A DNA stretch of 64,000 bases from Ceratotherium simum simum (GCF_000283155.1 NW_004454156.1:39410163-39474162), one strand, 5' to 3'; positions 24,926 through 38,133 are shown, counted from the first letter of the stretch. Numbers and translations: made by a program. The notes: generated by a model not told the origin, from the letters alone.

Positions 24926-27795
24926 TGATTAATATTATCCAGTTGCACGGTTACAGAATACACTTTGGACCCTGGTCAGCCTCTGTCATGGGGCATAGAA
25001 AGATCAGGGTCAGGTAATGAAAGGATAGGAATAGACCTGTAAGCCCAAAAGAGACGCAGGTGTAGACCCATAAACTCAGGAGAGACTATGGGTTTCACCT
25101 CTGGAATCTCGTTGCCTGCAATAGCATCTGATCCTCACTTGATACTCAGTAATCCACATTAAATCAGAAGCAAAGAACTGTCATCACTACCGGAGAAATA
25201 ATTCAAAGCCCACGTCCAGTAATCAATGTTTTAATACTACCAGCTTCCTTGCAATGATTACGTATGAGAGGGTATAATTTTTTACTTTATTGCTTTTATT
25301 TTCTGCACAAATAAGTCGTGAATACATTTTCATCATCCAAGATTTAGGATGCTTTTTGTTTGTTTTGGAAAAGTTTTAAATGAAAGAAGAATTTACCTAG
25401 TTACAATTTTAAAAATTAAAATAATGTTGTTCTTAATATTAGTATACAAGACAGTATATTTACTCTAAGGCTAAGAAAAATAGTCATTGTCTAGGTAATT
25501 TAAAATACTAAGCAATGAAAATATTACAGTTATAGTCACAGTCTCATTCAACACTCAGAAATAAATGTTTTATTCTGTTTTTTTTCTTTAAGAAAAGGCT
25601 ATAGAATTCTTAGCAAATACCTTTTCTTTTTCTATCTGAAGTAAACAATATACCATGTGAAAATAGAATGTGCTGCTCTTCTGATTTGCAACCAAAACAT
25701 GTTGCAATAATTCATATTATATCAAATAAAGAAGGTATAAATCCACTAGGATGCCCAACCTCAGGGTAATATTCTAAATATTTAATTGATTCTGTCTGGG
25801 CATTGACCAATGAGAAAGGATGCTGGCTATCAACAACCTGTTCACCTGTAATGGGCTTACAGCTGAATATCAGCCAGGGCTGACCCCTGTTCTTCTAAAA
25901 ATTACATGTCTAAGCCATTTTAAATAAAAAGTATATTCATAAAACCCGCAAGTGTATTCTCTAAGCCTTTCAAAGTTGCATGAAGAGTTGCAAAATATTC
26001 AGTTGTCATTCTATGTACCATCCCATGAAAAGCTTAATGGACTACACTGGGTCCTTAATCACTGGGAATAACAAAAATACAGTGTTAGGATTAGTAGGGC
26101 ATAAAACCTATGTTGTGTATAAATGCAATATTGTCATTCTTTCATTGATTTTATTTCCCCCATAGAACACATCAACACCTTCTGCAGGTTTTTGTCAGCT
26201 AGATTATTAATTTTTGTTTTAAATTCCAGTGTGGTTTCCTCTAGTCTTAAAAATGCTTGCCTTTGATTCTGCATATTCCTCTGGGAGGAAGTATTATGAA
26301 TTTTTTTTTTTCCCAATAGAGTTTCCTTGACATTATACTCAGGGGAGGTGATTTTTCCTATTGATTTCTTTAATGTTCATTCTTCACATGTTTTCTTCAG
26401 ATACTCTTTTTGTGTTTGCATTTTTCCTTTTCAATTGCATGGAGCCCTGTGATATCACAGAGCCACAGGAAATCTTTCCATTACTACCTTATTTTCAATT
26501 ATTTTGATTTAATCTCAGAGTCAGAACGTAGTTTTCTCATTGAAGAAATTTCTCCTTATTTCATTACTGGTATGTGAGAACTGTTCCAGACTGGTGAACA
26601 CATTTAAATGTAGTTAATGCTGAGGATGATTCCATTGCATTTTCTATTTTCCTCCCAGTAGTAATACCTCTCAGGATTCCTTAGGTCTCCTCTGTTTATG
26701 GTGTGATAGGGGAACACTTCAGGCTTTTTCTGCACGCTTTTCCCCTCACAACAGATTAACAGTGAAGAATGCAGCAACAGGGGCCCCTGCAGGCAAGGCC
26801 TCAATTACACTAGAGTGAATATAAAATGCATGCCCCTTCTTTCTCTTCCTTTCAGAGAAGGGCAGTCACCCACTTTCTACAATGACTCTGATTTCTAGTG
26901 TGAGAAACGCCAAATGTTTTGACCTTGACTCTCTCTCATGACTTTACACGGCAGAGCCAAGTGTGGCTGGGCTCTCAGGGTGCCAAGGCTGTGGAAAGAA
27001 CTACAGGAGGTTCCAAATGACTTCGAAGGGTCCTGAATGCTAAAAGTGAGGCCAAGTCTGTGACAAGTTACAAGTCCAATCTGTAACCTATTTAGTTCTG
27101 AAAGGAGGCCAATATACATAAAGAGAGAGCAGTACAATTTAAGAAACCAGGATTTTCCCTGTGTTGTTTTTCTGCCCTTTCAATGAAATGAAATTATTCA
27201 ATGAACAAACCTTGACTGGGCTTAAGCAAAAAGAAATAGGACATATAGATGCTTCCCCTAACACCAGGTTCCTAGTCCTTATATCCAATAATCAGGGCTA
27301 TTAACATTCTTTTATCCTGTTTGATGTGAGAGGTGGTAGTTTAATATTTATTGAGAAATCTTAAAACTAGTAACTGAAAAATTACATGAAATTAGTAGTG
27401 TAACCTGAGGACCATTCCAAGAATAGCTAACTAGGAAATGTGAACTATTCTGGATTAGAAAATGATAAAGAAAATGATTATAAGTAGAGAAATGTTTTGA
27501 ATAAAATTTAGAAAAGTATTTTAAGCTGCAATAGCCATAATGGACATATATAAAGCAAGGGGAACAGATGATATCCAGTCATCTTTCCAAAAGCCAAGGG
27601 GGCTGATAAAGTGCTGGCGTTTGAGACACTTGGCAGGAATTAAATACGCCATTAGACTTAGGAATAAAAACTGGATTCAATTACTAGCTCTGCCCATTTA
27701 GCATCTCTTGAATCTCAGTTTTTCTTTCCATTGAAGTGGAAATAATACATATATCTTTCCCGTTATTAATGAGTTTTTGTGAAGATTATTTAAAC
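24926..27795. other. Unassigned repeat-poor block
   Basis: Nearly 2.9 kb without a repeat I can name with confidence; 26160-26560 is T-rich and may be LINE-derived. Open frames (61-80 codons) show no domain. Candidate for conserved noncoding sequence; not demonstrated. Confidence 0.4.
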
Positions 27796-27796
27796 C

Positions 27797-27980
27797 TTTT
27801 TTTTTTTTGCTGAGGAAAATTCACCCTGAGCTCACATCTGTGCTAATCTTCCTCTATTTTGTACGTGAGTCACCGCCACAGCACGGCTGCCGACAAGTGG
27901 CATAGGTCTGTGCCTGGGAACCAAATGCGGGCTGCTGAAGCAGAGCGCACTGAACTTAACCACTAGACCACGGGGCCATC
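27797..27980 (-). mobile_element. ERE-type SINE, older, antisense
   Basis: T12, then GCTGAGGAAAATTCACCCTG AGCTCACATC, GCTAATCTTCCTCTATTTTG, CGCCACAGCACGGCTGCCG, GAACTTAACCACTAGACCAC, GGGGCCATC. Diverged, with no clear TSD. Confidence 0.85.
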
Positions 27981-28239
27981 ACCAAGAACTTTTTTAAAGT
28001 ACCCTGTAAACTATACAATTATGCAGAGTTGGGATGGTAGTGTTTGTTGATGAGATGAACAAGAAATAAGCACAAACCTTATCTGTCTATTTCACTTGTG
28101 GAAGAACACTCAATTATGTACTACCTCATATCTGTTTCTGGTTTAATTTCATGAGTGTAATGACTATCCTTTATAAAAAATGTATACGTTTCTAGATCAT
28201 CGCCCTTTTTGTTTTGTACTCTCTACCCACATAACGTGA

Positions 28240-28480
28240 CAAAGCAGTGCAGATTAGCAGAAAGAGTGTGAATGCAAAGCCAGAAGCTCTTGCAGTTATA
28301 CTCCAGCTCTGTCACCTTGTATTTGTGGGACGTCGAACAAGCCAAATAACTTCTTTCAAGCTGAAATTTTTTCATCTGTGAAATGAGCATAATAACACCT
28401 ACCTCATAAAGTTGCTATAAAGACCTAACTTAGTTAACTTATATAAGGCACCTAGAAGAGTATTTGGCACAGCGACAGGA
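28240..28480 (+). mobile_element. MIR SINE, sense
   Basis: GCAGATTAGCAGAAAGAGTG, TCCAGCTCTGTCACCTTG, TTTCATCTGTGAAATGAGCA, CCTACCTCATAAAGTTGCTA, TATTTGGCACAGC follow MIR over nearly its whole length. Confidence 0.85.
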
Positions 28481-28589
28481 TCTTTATTCTCTATCTCTAT
28501 TTTTAAAATGATTTCCAGATCCTCTCACCTGATCTTATACAAAGGATATTTCCAGGTGTTTAGTTTGAGATAGAATAAATTCCTTCAAA

Positions 28590-29215
28590 GTATCCTTAGG
28601 CAAACCACCAGAGCCAACTCATTCCCTCCAAATCTGGCTTTCAAGATCTTACTTCTTAAACACCCCTTCTGCTTACTTAACTTGTGATCAAAGAAATTAT
28701 CACTCTGTCTCTCATAGTCCAGAGGAGCTAGAATGAAAAATCCTTTTAAAAGTTACCCCTTAACCATTGTCTGTTCCCCAAAGCAGAGGTTGACATCCTC
28801 AGCTATTGACTCTCCACAGCTGGATTCCATTCTTCCTGCAAGTGTTGTTGATCTCTTTATCACCAGAGAACAGATTCTTTCTAACCAACCTCTTCTTAGT
28901 TGCACTTTCGGTGCTTCTTGCTACCATTTTTCCCTTCTACACTTATCAAAAAGCCCACTCATTGTTCAAAGTTAAGGTCAAGTTCTATCTATTCCTGTGA
29001 AGCTGTCCTGTCCACTTGTCCCCATGTTGACTTTTCTGACTCTGAATTCTTATAGTACTTACTTTCTGCACCAATAATTCTGCACTTACCTTGCATAACA
29101 ATTTAACCATTATTATTCAGGGCAGAGTTCTATGTTTTATCTATTGTACCTCCCAAGATGGTCTAAAATTGTGCTGTGCATAGGAGGCTCTTTCTATTTT
29201 CTGAGTTATACAAAT
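28590..29215 (+). mobile_element. Old L2-like LINE 3' fragment, sense
   Basis: TCAAGTTCTATCTATTCCTG TGAAGCTGTCCTG, TCTGAATTCTTATAGTACTT, TGCACTTACCTTGCATAAC and GGGCAGAGTTCTATGTTTTA resemble the 3' untranslated part of L2/L3-like LINEs. Family level only; the overlapping frames at 28733-29000 are in this remnant. Confidence 0.45.
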
Positions 29216-30099
29216 GAATCAGATACAAAAATAAATTTTATTGAAAATACCTGAAAGTACTGTATAATTTGGGTGTCTCTGCTCCAGTGCTCTGATTCCA
29301 TTATCCCAGAAAGAAGAATTAATTACACTTCCTTTTTCTATTATGCGTTTTTCCGACTGAGCCACAAGGTGGTCTTCAGATGCTTTCTCGGCCACTCTTA
29401 TTGATATCAAAAATGTCAGCAAGTGCTGGCGGGAATCTGTTTGGTGAGGAGCCCACAGGAGCAGCTACAGCTTCTTGTCTGCAGTTACACAAAAGCTCTC
29501 ACTATCCATATAATATTTATTCTGTTTTTTGAAAGAGATATCTTTCATTCCCAAGACTGTAAATCTAACTCCTTTTTCTTGAAACAAAATGCCACGAAAC
29601 AAGAAGAAAAAAAACAAATTGCAGTTGTGATGAGAGGAAGTGATAAATGCGTGAAATTTTCAGCATCAGCTAGGTCAAGATACAGACAAATTCTAGAGGT
29701 GAGAGAAAGTGGAATCAGTGTGTAATGGGTAAAAAATATAGACTTACGTTGGGAAATTACTCTTTCAAACATTTTATGAAAATAGTGGGCCCTTCCTAAA
29801 CATATAAAACTGTAAGGAAGGTGGTTTTGTTGAAGTAGGATTATTTCCCCTAAGAGGCAAAAACCCCAGTCACATTTGTACCATCAGGTTTCCTGGACTG
29901 CTTTACCTGCCTACAAAAGGCACTTTGTATTTCAAAGACTTGTTGAGAGCTCCATGCCCTAGTCAGCATGATTGGAACTATCAGAAGTCACATCAAGTTC
30001 TATATGTAGGGATGGCTCTGTGAAGGTCCTCAGAGTCTCAGAGTCAACACCTAGCATGTACTATACCAGTATGGAAAACAATTTCTCTAACGTAGCCAT
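29216..30099. other. Unassigned sequence, no gene seen
   Basis: Contains a 100-codon frame (29423-29725) opposed by frames of 67 and 75 codons. No domain recognised. No repeat named. Confidence 0.4.
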
Positions 30100-30575
30100 T
30101 TTATTTATTTATTTACTTATTTATTTATTGTGTAAGTTTCGGGTATACAGCTTTATAGTTCAACATCTGTATACACTATAAAGTGATCACCACCTCAAGT
30201 CTAGTTACCATTCATTACCATACAGTTGACCTCCCTCACCCATTGTGCCCACTCTCACCCTTTTCCCCTCTGGTAACCACTTATCTAGTCTCTGTTTGTT
30301 TTTGTTTAATTTTGTTTGTTCTTTCGTTTTGTTTTTTTAGATTCCACATAAGAGTGAAATCATACAGTATTTGACTTTCTCCATCTGACTTATTTCACTT
30401 AGCATAGCACCGTCAAGGTCCATCCATGTTGTTGCAAATGGCAAGATTTCATTCTTTTTATGGCTGAGTAGTGTTCCATTGTATATATATACCACATCTT
30501 CTTTATCCCTTCATCCATTGATAAACACTTAGGTTGTTTCCATATTTTGGCTATTGCAAATAATGTAATGTAACC
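30100..30575 (-). mobile_element. L1 LINE 3' UTR, antisense
   Basis: Begins with a TTTA simple repeat (about 30101-30130, the reverse of the A-rich tail). Then come GGGTATACAGCTTTATAGTT, CACTATAAAGTGATCACCAC, ACCATTCATTACCATACAGT, GATTCCACATAAGAGTGAAA, GGTCCATCCATGTTGTTGCA, TTTTTATGGCTGAGTAGTGT, ATCCCTTCATCCATTGATAA, TATTTTGGCTATTGCAAATA. These are classic antisense L1 3' UTR phrases. Confidence 0.9.
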
Positions 30576-32100
30576 ATTTTAATATTTCTGTTCTTTCTCA
30601 CAACTTTTGTCCATCTCTAGTCACGAAAAGAATTTCTTAGGCAGGATTCACAAAAATAATGTTATTACTAAATGTATCATAATAATTAAGAAAACAGCTG
30701 CATATTAGAGTAGTTTAAAACAGCGGGAAGACCCTAAGACACTTGGCCAGCATTATATGGCAAGGTGGGATGGATTGTCCTTGAGATCTTTCTACCTGAT
30801 GGGATGGAAATGTTCACCAGCTCTGCATTTACCTTATTGGGGGGTCTCCGGGCAGCCCAGCAGCTGAAGACCTGTCACCCACTGAGCCATCTTCTCGTTA
30901 AACATTCTCAGGAGAGAGCCTTCCCACAAAAAACAATTTCCTCAACCTCAAGGTGCAGATGACTTTTTAGCTTTAGTAGCCTTATTAGTATATTTTAACC
31001 ACAGATAAAATTTGCAGTTACAAGATTATTCCAGGGCTTCTGATTTTTCTTTTTGTCAATTCTTGCAGCCAACATCGCACTTTTACTTCCTACTGTCCTA
31101 ATCAGGAGTGATACATTATTATGAAAGGCAACTTAGTGCTAGAGGAGATGAGGACCAGCTGTCCTAAATGCACAAAACAACATGTAATTTCAAAGCCATT
31201 CATTTGAAATATTAAAATTACAAAACCCCCGGAATATAGGTCAGAGAAGGCCTCAGTTCATCTTCATGAGCTTTATTTCCAATAAGTCTAAAATTCTGAA
31301 AAGAAGATGAACACATAATGTAGAACATTCATTATTTTGCTTAAAATATGTGAAATGTAATATTTTAAATTATTATTGATTATAGGAACCAGAATTTCCT
31401 TTATATATATATATACATGTCCCCCAAATAAACCTGTGAATAAGTATTCTAAAAGCTAATTTCTTTCCCCGGGCAAAATTGGAGGTGTCATTCAGCCAAA
31501 GAGGTTAAAGGTTCTGATAGCAATTCAGCCTCAGAACTCCCTCTCTCCTAACACATACTCAGAAACTGCATTTCTGAAAATTGGGCCAGACAAGAAGATA
31601 TTCTCATCAAGATATCTGTGATAATGATGACTATGCAGTAAAGAAACTCTGGGAAATGCTTTGGTAATCTGTGAGATGGGAAGTAAAGAAGATATAAAAT
31701 GGATAAGTAGAAGTCGGGGGAACACAAGCTTAGTAATGACTTAGAATTAAGAAGTGACAGATGGTCACACGGGAAGTTCTCAGTGCGACCTGAGGAGCAA
31801 ATCTATGACAATCATCTGCCACTACCTTGCAGCTTAAAATAATTAATATGTGGTTGTGATTATTATTAAATTGTCATCACCCTGTTACCACTACTTTTGA
31901 GGCAGGAATTTATGGCTTCTTTCCTCTGGACACAAGCAAGTAGTAATTCTATCTGAATGTAGCCCAGCTGATAACATTGGCACTTGTATGTCTAGTTAGC
32001 TGGCCTGTGTGCAGTATCTAAGTGCCAGGGCAGTACACCAGGAGACAAAGGGGTCCTGAGTCCTGGAAGAACTCATATTAACTAGACAAATGATGTTCTT
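30576..32100. other. Unassigned sequence, no gene seen
   Basis: No gene or named repeat. A short TA repeat lies at about 31401-31416. Confidence 0.45.
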
Positions 32101-32109
32101 TCAGATTTT

Positions 32110-32301
32110 TTTTTTTTTGGTGAGAGAGATTGTCCCTGAGCTAACATCCGTGCCAATCTTCCTCTATTTTGTGTATGGGATGCTGCCACAGCATGGCTTG
32201 ATGAGAAGTGTGTAGGTCCGCATCTGGGATCTGAACCTGTGAACCCCAGGCTGCTGAAGTGGAGCAAGGGAACTTAACCACTATGCCACCGGACCAGCCC
32301 C
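32110..32301 (-). mobile_element. ERE-type SINE, antisense, with TSD
   Basis: Poly-T, then GTCCCTGAGCTAACATCCGT, CTTCCTCTATTTTGTGTATG, CCACAGCATGGCTTGATGAG, GATCTGAACCTGTGAACCCC, CTTAACCACTATGCCACCGG, CCAGCCCC. TCAGATTTT at 32101-32109 is repeated at 32302-32310, a 9-bp or longer TSD. The 61-codon minus-strand frame is SINE sequence. Confidence 0.9.
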
Positions 32302-32310
32302 TCAGATTTT

Positions 32311-33834
32311 GTTTTTTACCAACTTTGGAATTTTAACTCAAGAACTGGAAGGTTGTGAACATTAAACAGAAGAAATGGTGTAGTAAAAAAATTCATTCGA
32401 TGATGTTTTTACTAGCCTTCTGTTTCCCTATTTAGGGTATCAATTAGTCACATGATCAAATAAGCCTATTTTTAATGCCAATAAGTTTTTCTACAGTCAA
32501 ATATGTAAAGTTGTGAATGTAACAAACCTGGGCTAAACCTAGGGCTAAATTCAGCTAAAACTTTCTGGTTTCATTCACCACAATCCACCAGTTATCACCA
32601 TAGTTGATGGGGCTCAGAAAGACAGGTATTTAGAGATTCACAAATAAGCCTAGGTGAACTGATACTCCAGAATTTTTCAATGCCACTTGCTCACAGTCAG
32701 ATAGACACAACCATACAGTCAGAATTTGTAAGAAGCTAAATGGCATTGACAAAAACGGAAAGAAAAAGCATGTACAGATGTTTACTTGAAACAGTGAACA
32801 GTAGAAAAAATAATGCAGGTTTCCAACTAAGTAATCATCAAGAGAAAACTGCCACACCATTGAGATTTTACAAAGAACAGCATGGAATGTGTTGCAAGAT
32901 AATCGTAGCAAGTAAGCTATAAAAAGCAAAGATATTTTTCAGAATAAAGGGAAAACAATGTGCTCCAATAGTCTTCAGAAACATTTCAAATAAAGCCCTG
33001 TGATTTGAGAAAAGAACAAATAGAAAGAAAACGAGTGAGAGAGCTCAATTCTCTCCCAGTCCCTTTTCACATTTGGACAATACCGTTTGCATCATGGGCC
33101 ATCAAAGTGTCTATCCCTGCAGGAATAGGGGTGCCCAGAATTTAAAAAAGAAATACATCATTCTCATTTCTTTTCAGTTGCTAAATTCTTTAAAATTGTA
33201 TCAATTATGGTCAACTTCATTAATTTCACTTTCTCATTTACTGAAGAATTTTATTTCAAATATATTTGTATTTTAATGACAACAATCCCACTTAGAATAT
33301 ATATAATTTAGGCAAGTAAAATTTTAACTCCCAAACTCAGTTTTTATTTCTGTAAAATGAGGACTTTACAGAGCTGTTGAGAGGGGCAGAGATGATGTAT
33401 GTTGCCAGACACGTTCTATATGTCTGGTAATGGTTAGTTCCTCCAAATTACTAATGTATAGGCAAATATTTTTTATGAGAGTTTTAAAGGTACTCTCCCC
33501 AACATCCACCAGGTTCTTACAAAGGTTTGAGGCAAAGCACCATCAAAATAATTTTCAAAATGCTAAGTCACCTATATTGCTGTTCCAGATTCTTCTTAAA
33601 AATAGTTAATAGCTTATTTTTGAGCATCATTATGTACAGATTTATGTTTTAGAGAGCTCCCAGTATTGCTCACTCCAATCATATCTTTTAAGACTGAAAG
33701 CATTGAGGTGGACAAATTAAAGCTTTTCAGGTAAATGTACAAACTACAAGCAATTTTCTAGGAAAACGCAGTGTTTATAATAGGAGTAAGCCCAAGTTAA
33801 AGTAATTTTGTAGAGCAAAAAAAGAAGACAGTCA
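32311..33834. other. Unassigned sequence, no gene seen
   Basis: Contains a 99-codon minus-strand frame (32630-32929) opposed by a 60-codon plus-strand frame; the translation is cysteine- and phenylalanine-rich without a known domain. No repeat named. Confidence 0.4.
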
Positions 33835-33905
33835 ACTCATTTCAACAAATATTTGCTAAATATCTACTATGCAAAAGGCAGCTAGAAAATAGAACTGCAG
33901 GGACA
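33835..33905 (-). mobile_element. L2 LINE 3'-end fragment, antisense
   Basis: CTCATTTCAACAAATATTTG CTAAATATCTACTATGC is the reverse complement of the L2 terminus. A short AG repeat lies farther on, at about 33975-33989. Confidence 0.6.
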
Positions 33906-34374
33906 GTGCTATGACATACATTCCAGAGAACTGATCTTCCCTATAAATATATATATTACATATAGAGATATTTAGAGAGAGAGAGAGAGCATGCAAAGGA
34001 GACCTATCCGGCCTCAGACTCTTAGATGGGGATAGCCCTGCCTGTAGCTACAAAGAACCACCTCCCTACAGGCAAGGTTGTTTTCCTGTGTGTGACTGGG
34101 GTAAGAAGGAAAGGTAACTAGCAAAACTGGCTAATAAATCTGATCAAATGTATGTGAAGAATATCTAAATTTCTGTTGTGCCAATCAGCAATGGCCAATA
34201 TATTAACTCTTATCTATTGTCTTCTATTCGTTGTATTTTTGTCTGTTCCACCTCCAGATTCCCAGAGAGCCATCTCCTTAAGACACATGGCTTAAATGCA
34301 TGCTATACCTCACAGAGCCTAGCACAAAGCTGTACAGACAAACGTAGGTGTTCAAACCATGTTCATAATAATCA
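33906..34374. other. Unassigned sequence with short simple repeats
   Basis: Holds TATATA and AGAGAG patches at about 33945-33990. 34290-34345 (CACAGAGCCTAGCACAAAGC) may be an L2 3' scrap. Confidence 0.4.
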
Positions 34375-34565
34375 TAATAATGCCATTTGTCGGTTACCAT
34401 TCCATACCTAACAAAATAATTAACCCTCCTACACCTCTACGAAGTAGGTGTTCTTTATTTTCAGTCTACAGATAAGGAAACTGAGGCTCAGAGACCTCTC
34501 ATGAATAATAAGTGGAAGAACAGAGACTCAGATGCTGTACACAAATCTCATATTCTCTGCTGCAG
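34375..34565 (-). mobile_element. MIR SINE, antisense
   Basis: CCTCCTACACCTCTACGAAG TAGGTGTTC, GTCTACAGATAAGGAAACTG AGGCTCAGAGA, GAACAGAGACTCAGATGC follow antisense MIR. Confidence 0.78.
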
Positions 34566-35689
34566 ACACCTCCAGTTGTTACAGTAGACTCATTATAAAA
34601 CATCTGCTGAGACTGTCTTCTTGGCTGAGATTTTCATCACAATGGCTCTACCTTGAATGATCTGTTTGGTGTCCCTGCTAATATGAGAGACCATGCTTAC
34701 TAAACATTATCCGAGAACCCAAAATGCCCACAGTTCTGTAGTAAACATGGCTCATGGCCTCACAAAGAGCCAATGTCCACATCGTTCATGTGGTTGGTTC
34801 ACATGAACCAACCATTTAGCCTTCTAAATGGTCTGTCATCACTTCTCAACGTTTCCATGTATTAAGTCAGTCAAATGAATCTACTCAGGGATCTTCAGTC
34901 ATTTCCTTCATGTAATTTGTCATTTCCTATCCAATTAAATAATATTAAATTCATAATATAATTAGGAATAGTTTTTGATGTATACCTAATGGCCCCTTTA
35001 TTCTGAACATTTCTTCATCTATATGTCAAATCACAAATTTGAATTTTGTTCTTTCTTGATCGTGTCTGGAAAGACAATTCAAGCTCTCTTAGGATAGCTG
35101 ATGACTTTTTGTACTATGGCCAAAGCAGATTGGTGCTTTGGTGATAGTACTCCACCAATCCATGTCCACAGAGAGACAGCCTCTCTGGAAAGATTTTATC
35201 ATCTTATTTTACAATCTGCATTGAATAACATTATCAGCCTACAAATTTTTGACAGTTCTGCATCCTCTTCTCACCTAATTCTACCTGACAACTAAAAGTA
35301 GATCACATTTATAGAACATCAGCACATTTTTAGGTGGCATGGACATTTCTTTCATATAATGATCTGTTGGATTTAAGTCACATATGGGTAGAATGCCCTT
35401 TAGTGTTGGCAAATTCATATTCATCCTTCTCTTTCTGTGGACAGTTAAACAACTCAGTAGCTCATAGGATCCTTACTATTCCATAATATATCCTGGATCA
35501 AACTCTTTCTAGAGGACTGAGCCTAGTTGTGTGTGCCTTTAACTTGACATAAAGGTATTTAAAGAGAGAAAAACCACGAACAGAGGTAGAGTGAAGAAAG
35601 CATTGAGTAACAGAATAAAAGCTGTTGGAGAAATGTGCATGCCACTGAAAATGTACAAGAAACCCTCCTGGATTTAAACTTGATTCCAC
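34566..35689. other. Unassigned sequence; paired hairpins at 34791-34832
   Basis: No gene or named repeat. Two inverted repeats that share bases lie at 34791-34814 and 34811-34832 and are described under findings. Confidence 0.45.
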
Positions 35690-35805
35690 AATTTATTGTA
35701 TTATCTTAAAACCATAGCCCCCGTTTACTCACCTGTAAATTTATTGTAAACATTGGATGAGGCAGTGCTTAAACTGTGTGGCACAAAGCCCAATAGGTAG
35801 CTAAC
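35690..35805 (+). mobile_element. MIR SINE fragment, sense
   Basis: CCCCCGTTTACTCACCTGTA, CATTGGATGAGGCAGTGCTT and GTGTGGCACAAAGCCCAATA match the 3' half of MIR in decayed form. Confidence 0.5.
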
Positions 35806-36404
35806 CCAAAGAAAGACATCTCTTCACTTGAGAGAATTTTCCTCGACTAACTTAGACCCCACTTAACTTCAATCCTCGTATTCCTGTGCTATCCCCTGAG
35901 GACACAGAGACCCCGGGGACAATCGATGCTGCTGCTGACTATGGCAATTTGTGAGCTGAACTATGCAAACCTTCTTGGAAGGTTATGACCAAAATGCCAC
36001 CTAGGGCCCCTGCTGTTTGTCATTTATTTTTCTAATAAAGGGGCTGGACTTGGACCAGTCTCTCTGTTACAAAACAATTTACATTTTTCCACTATTTATG
36101 GAATTTACATCCTGATTTTATTTCTCAAAGAGATGCTACTGAATCATTGTCCTCTTTAAATATTCTCTTTCAAGTTCTCACTAAAATCTCAGTAGAAAAC
36201 TTTATTATCTTTGTCAGCAAGCCTGATTTCAGTTCTAAATTCTCCTAGGAGATGGTTTTCCTACTTCCTATTGCTACTGGAATAGGGCTATTGCATCCTG
36301 TGCCTTAATCCAAAAGGATGAAAGGCTCTCCTGCAGATATTTGTAAGTATCCAATTAAAGTAATAATTTGGGAGTTTGTTGTCATAACACTTCATATAAC
36401 TGCC
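35806..36404. other. Unassigned sequence, no gene seen
   Basis: No named repeat or gene. Confidence 0.45.
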
Positions 36405-36608
36405 ATGGAGACCTGGCACTGCCACTTGGATGCTGTGTAACCTTGAAAATATTATAAGGCTCCCTGTGCCTCACTTCTCTCATCTGTAAAATGGACAAAA
36501 CATTAGTAATAATAGTATCTACTCTGGAAGATTGTTGTGAGGCCTAAATGGATATCTATAAAACACTAAGTATAGTGACTGCAAAACAGTAAGCACTTAA
36601 TGCTAGCA
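36405..36608 (+). mobile_element. MIR SINE, sense
   Basis: CTGGCACTGCCACTTGGATG, CTGTGTAACCTTGAAAATAT, TCTCTCATCTGTAAAATGGA, GATTGTTGTGAGGCCTAAAT, CAAAACAGTAAGCACTTAAT follow the MIR order. Confidence 0.85.
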
Positions 36609-37747
36609 ATAGATGTATTTAATAATAGAAAATGCATTTAAAACACTTAGCAACTAGTTTTATTAATCTTAAGTGCTTAATATAGAGAATATTATGTAGT
36701 TTTGTTTTTCTTTGCTTTGCTTCCAACACTTATATGCTCTTAGCCTCTGGGGTATTGGAAGTTCTATCCGGCATAATAGACACCAAATCAAGGTTTGTTA
36801 AGCTTGTGAGTTCATGATGCAACAAAAGTGAAATGAAATTTTATTTTCAGCTGTTCAAATGTAAAGGCCTTAAGATGTTATTGATGATTTAAAAGTGTTC
36901 TGCCCTTAATAGTAATGTATGCAATAGAAAGAATACTGCCAGATAGCAAAAGGGACACTTCTCTCTGGATACTTATTCAGAAAAGGCCAACTAAACAGAA
37001 AATTCTTGGTTCTGAGCATCTTCTGAGATGTTTAGAATGTCTCTACTTCAGTAACTTCAGTACTTTGTAGTACTTTCAAACAAAATGGGACAAAGCCTAG
37101 TAGATTGATAACACAGCTGAATTGAAGAATGCATTTGAAGACATTCTATTTTGAAACGCACAATTAGCCCTATTGCCAACAAAGTGTTGTGGGTAGAGTT
37201 TTAATTAGGACTAATCAAAAGTATAATAATCATATGAAATTATCTGATCAATTATTTATATAAAATTGTTGGTAATGATAGTATAGTTTGGTATAGTTTC
37301 TTCTCTTTAAAGGATAGATTACTGCAGCAAGTCTCCTTATGAGTAGCAAACTTTTATTTCATTTTTTTTTCATTTTTAGCACTGAACTTCAGATGAGACT
37401 TCAATTAATACTGTTCTATTCAATGGCCATTCTAACAACTGGAGCAGGGCAAAAATGGAAAGGATTGTTGTGTAAAGCATTAAGTCTCCTTACTTGATTG
37501 GGTTTAGTAAGAATGAATAACTACTTCTAAAGAATATTATGGAAACAATAAAAAAATCTATATTGGGTGAAATTTTGAACTCAATATATTCAGAAGTTGT
37601 TTTCATCTCAACAATTCTAATTTTGAATTTATAACTTTACTGGATATTAGGCTCTAGTAGTTTTATATAATTAAATCTGTACTGATTGATAGAATTAGAA
37701 GCAAATCATTTATAATGTGTGTGATGTGTTTTTATTAACCTGAATCC
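36609..37747. other. Unassigned repeat-poor AT-rich block
   Basis: About 1.1 kb of AT-rich sequence without a repeat or gene I can name. Confidence 0.4.
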
Positions 37748-38123
37748 TGTATTTCATAAGAAAAAAGACAGTGTTATCGATACTGGCTCAAGACAAGGTT
37801 GGCATAAGGGAAGCCATATTGTAGAAAAGAAAAAGCTTATTGTAACTTTGAATGACCCCTGACAAACTAACCCAGCTGGATATGCACCCTCCAGGAGATC
37901 TAACTGCTCTGTAGATTTTACAGCCCCTGCTTGCGCACGTACCTCCCAGCTGCAATAAGATGATAACTTTGTTCTTTTGGGTTCCTTAGGAATGTGATGA
38001 CCCCTGAACAGAGAGTCTTTGCTGATAGCCAACATCAATGAAAACTGAAAGATATGGTGTCGCAGTCCCAGTCTGTAACACCAGAAAGTCAACATTCCTA
38101 ACTTCTTCCCCTATAACCCATCG

Positions 38124-38133
38124 GCCTATATAA
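38124..38133 (+). promoter_or_regulatory. TATA box of the solo LTR
   Basis: CCTATATAAC lies 80-90 bases upstream of the AATAAA signal, a normal spacing for an LTR with a short R region. Activity is not shown. Confidence 0.5.

Noticed and set aside
37754..38095. 113-codon minus-strand frame
   Set aside because: It lies inside the solo LTR on the opposite strand.
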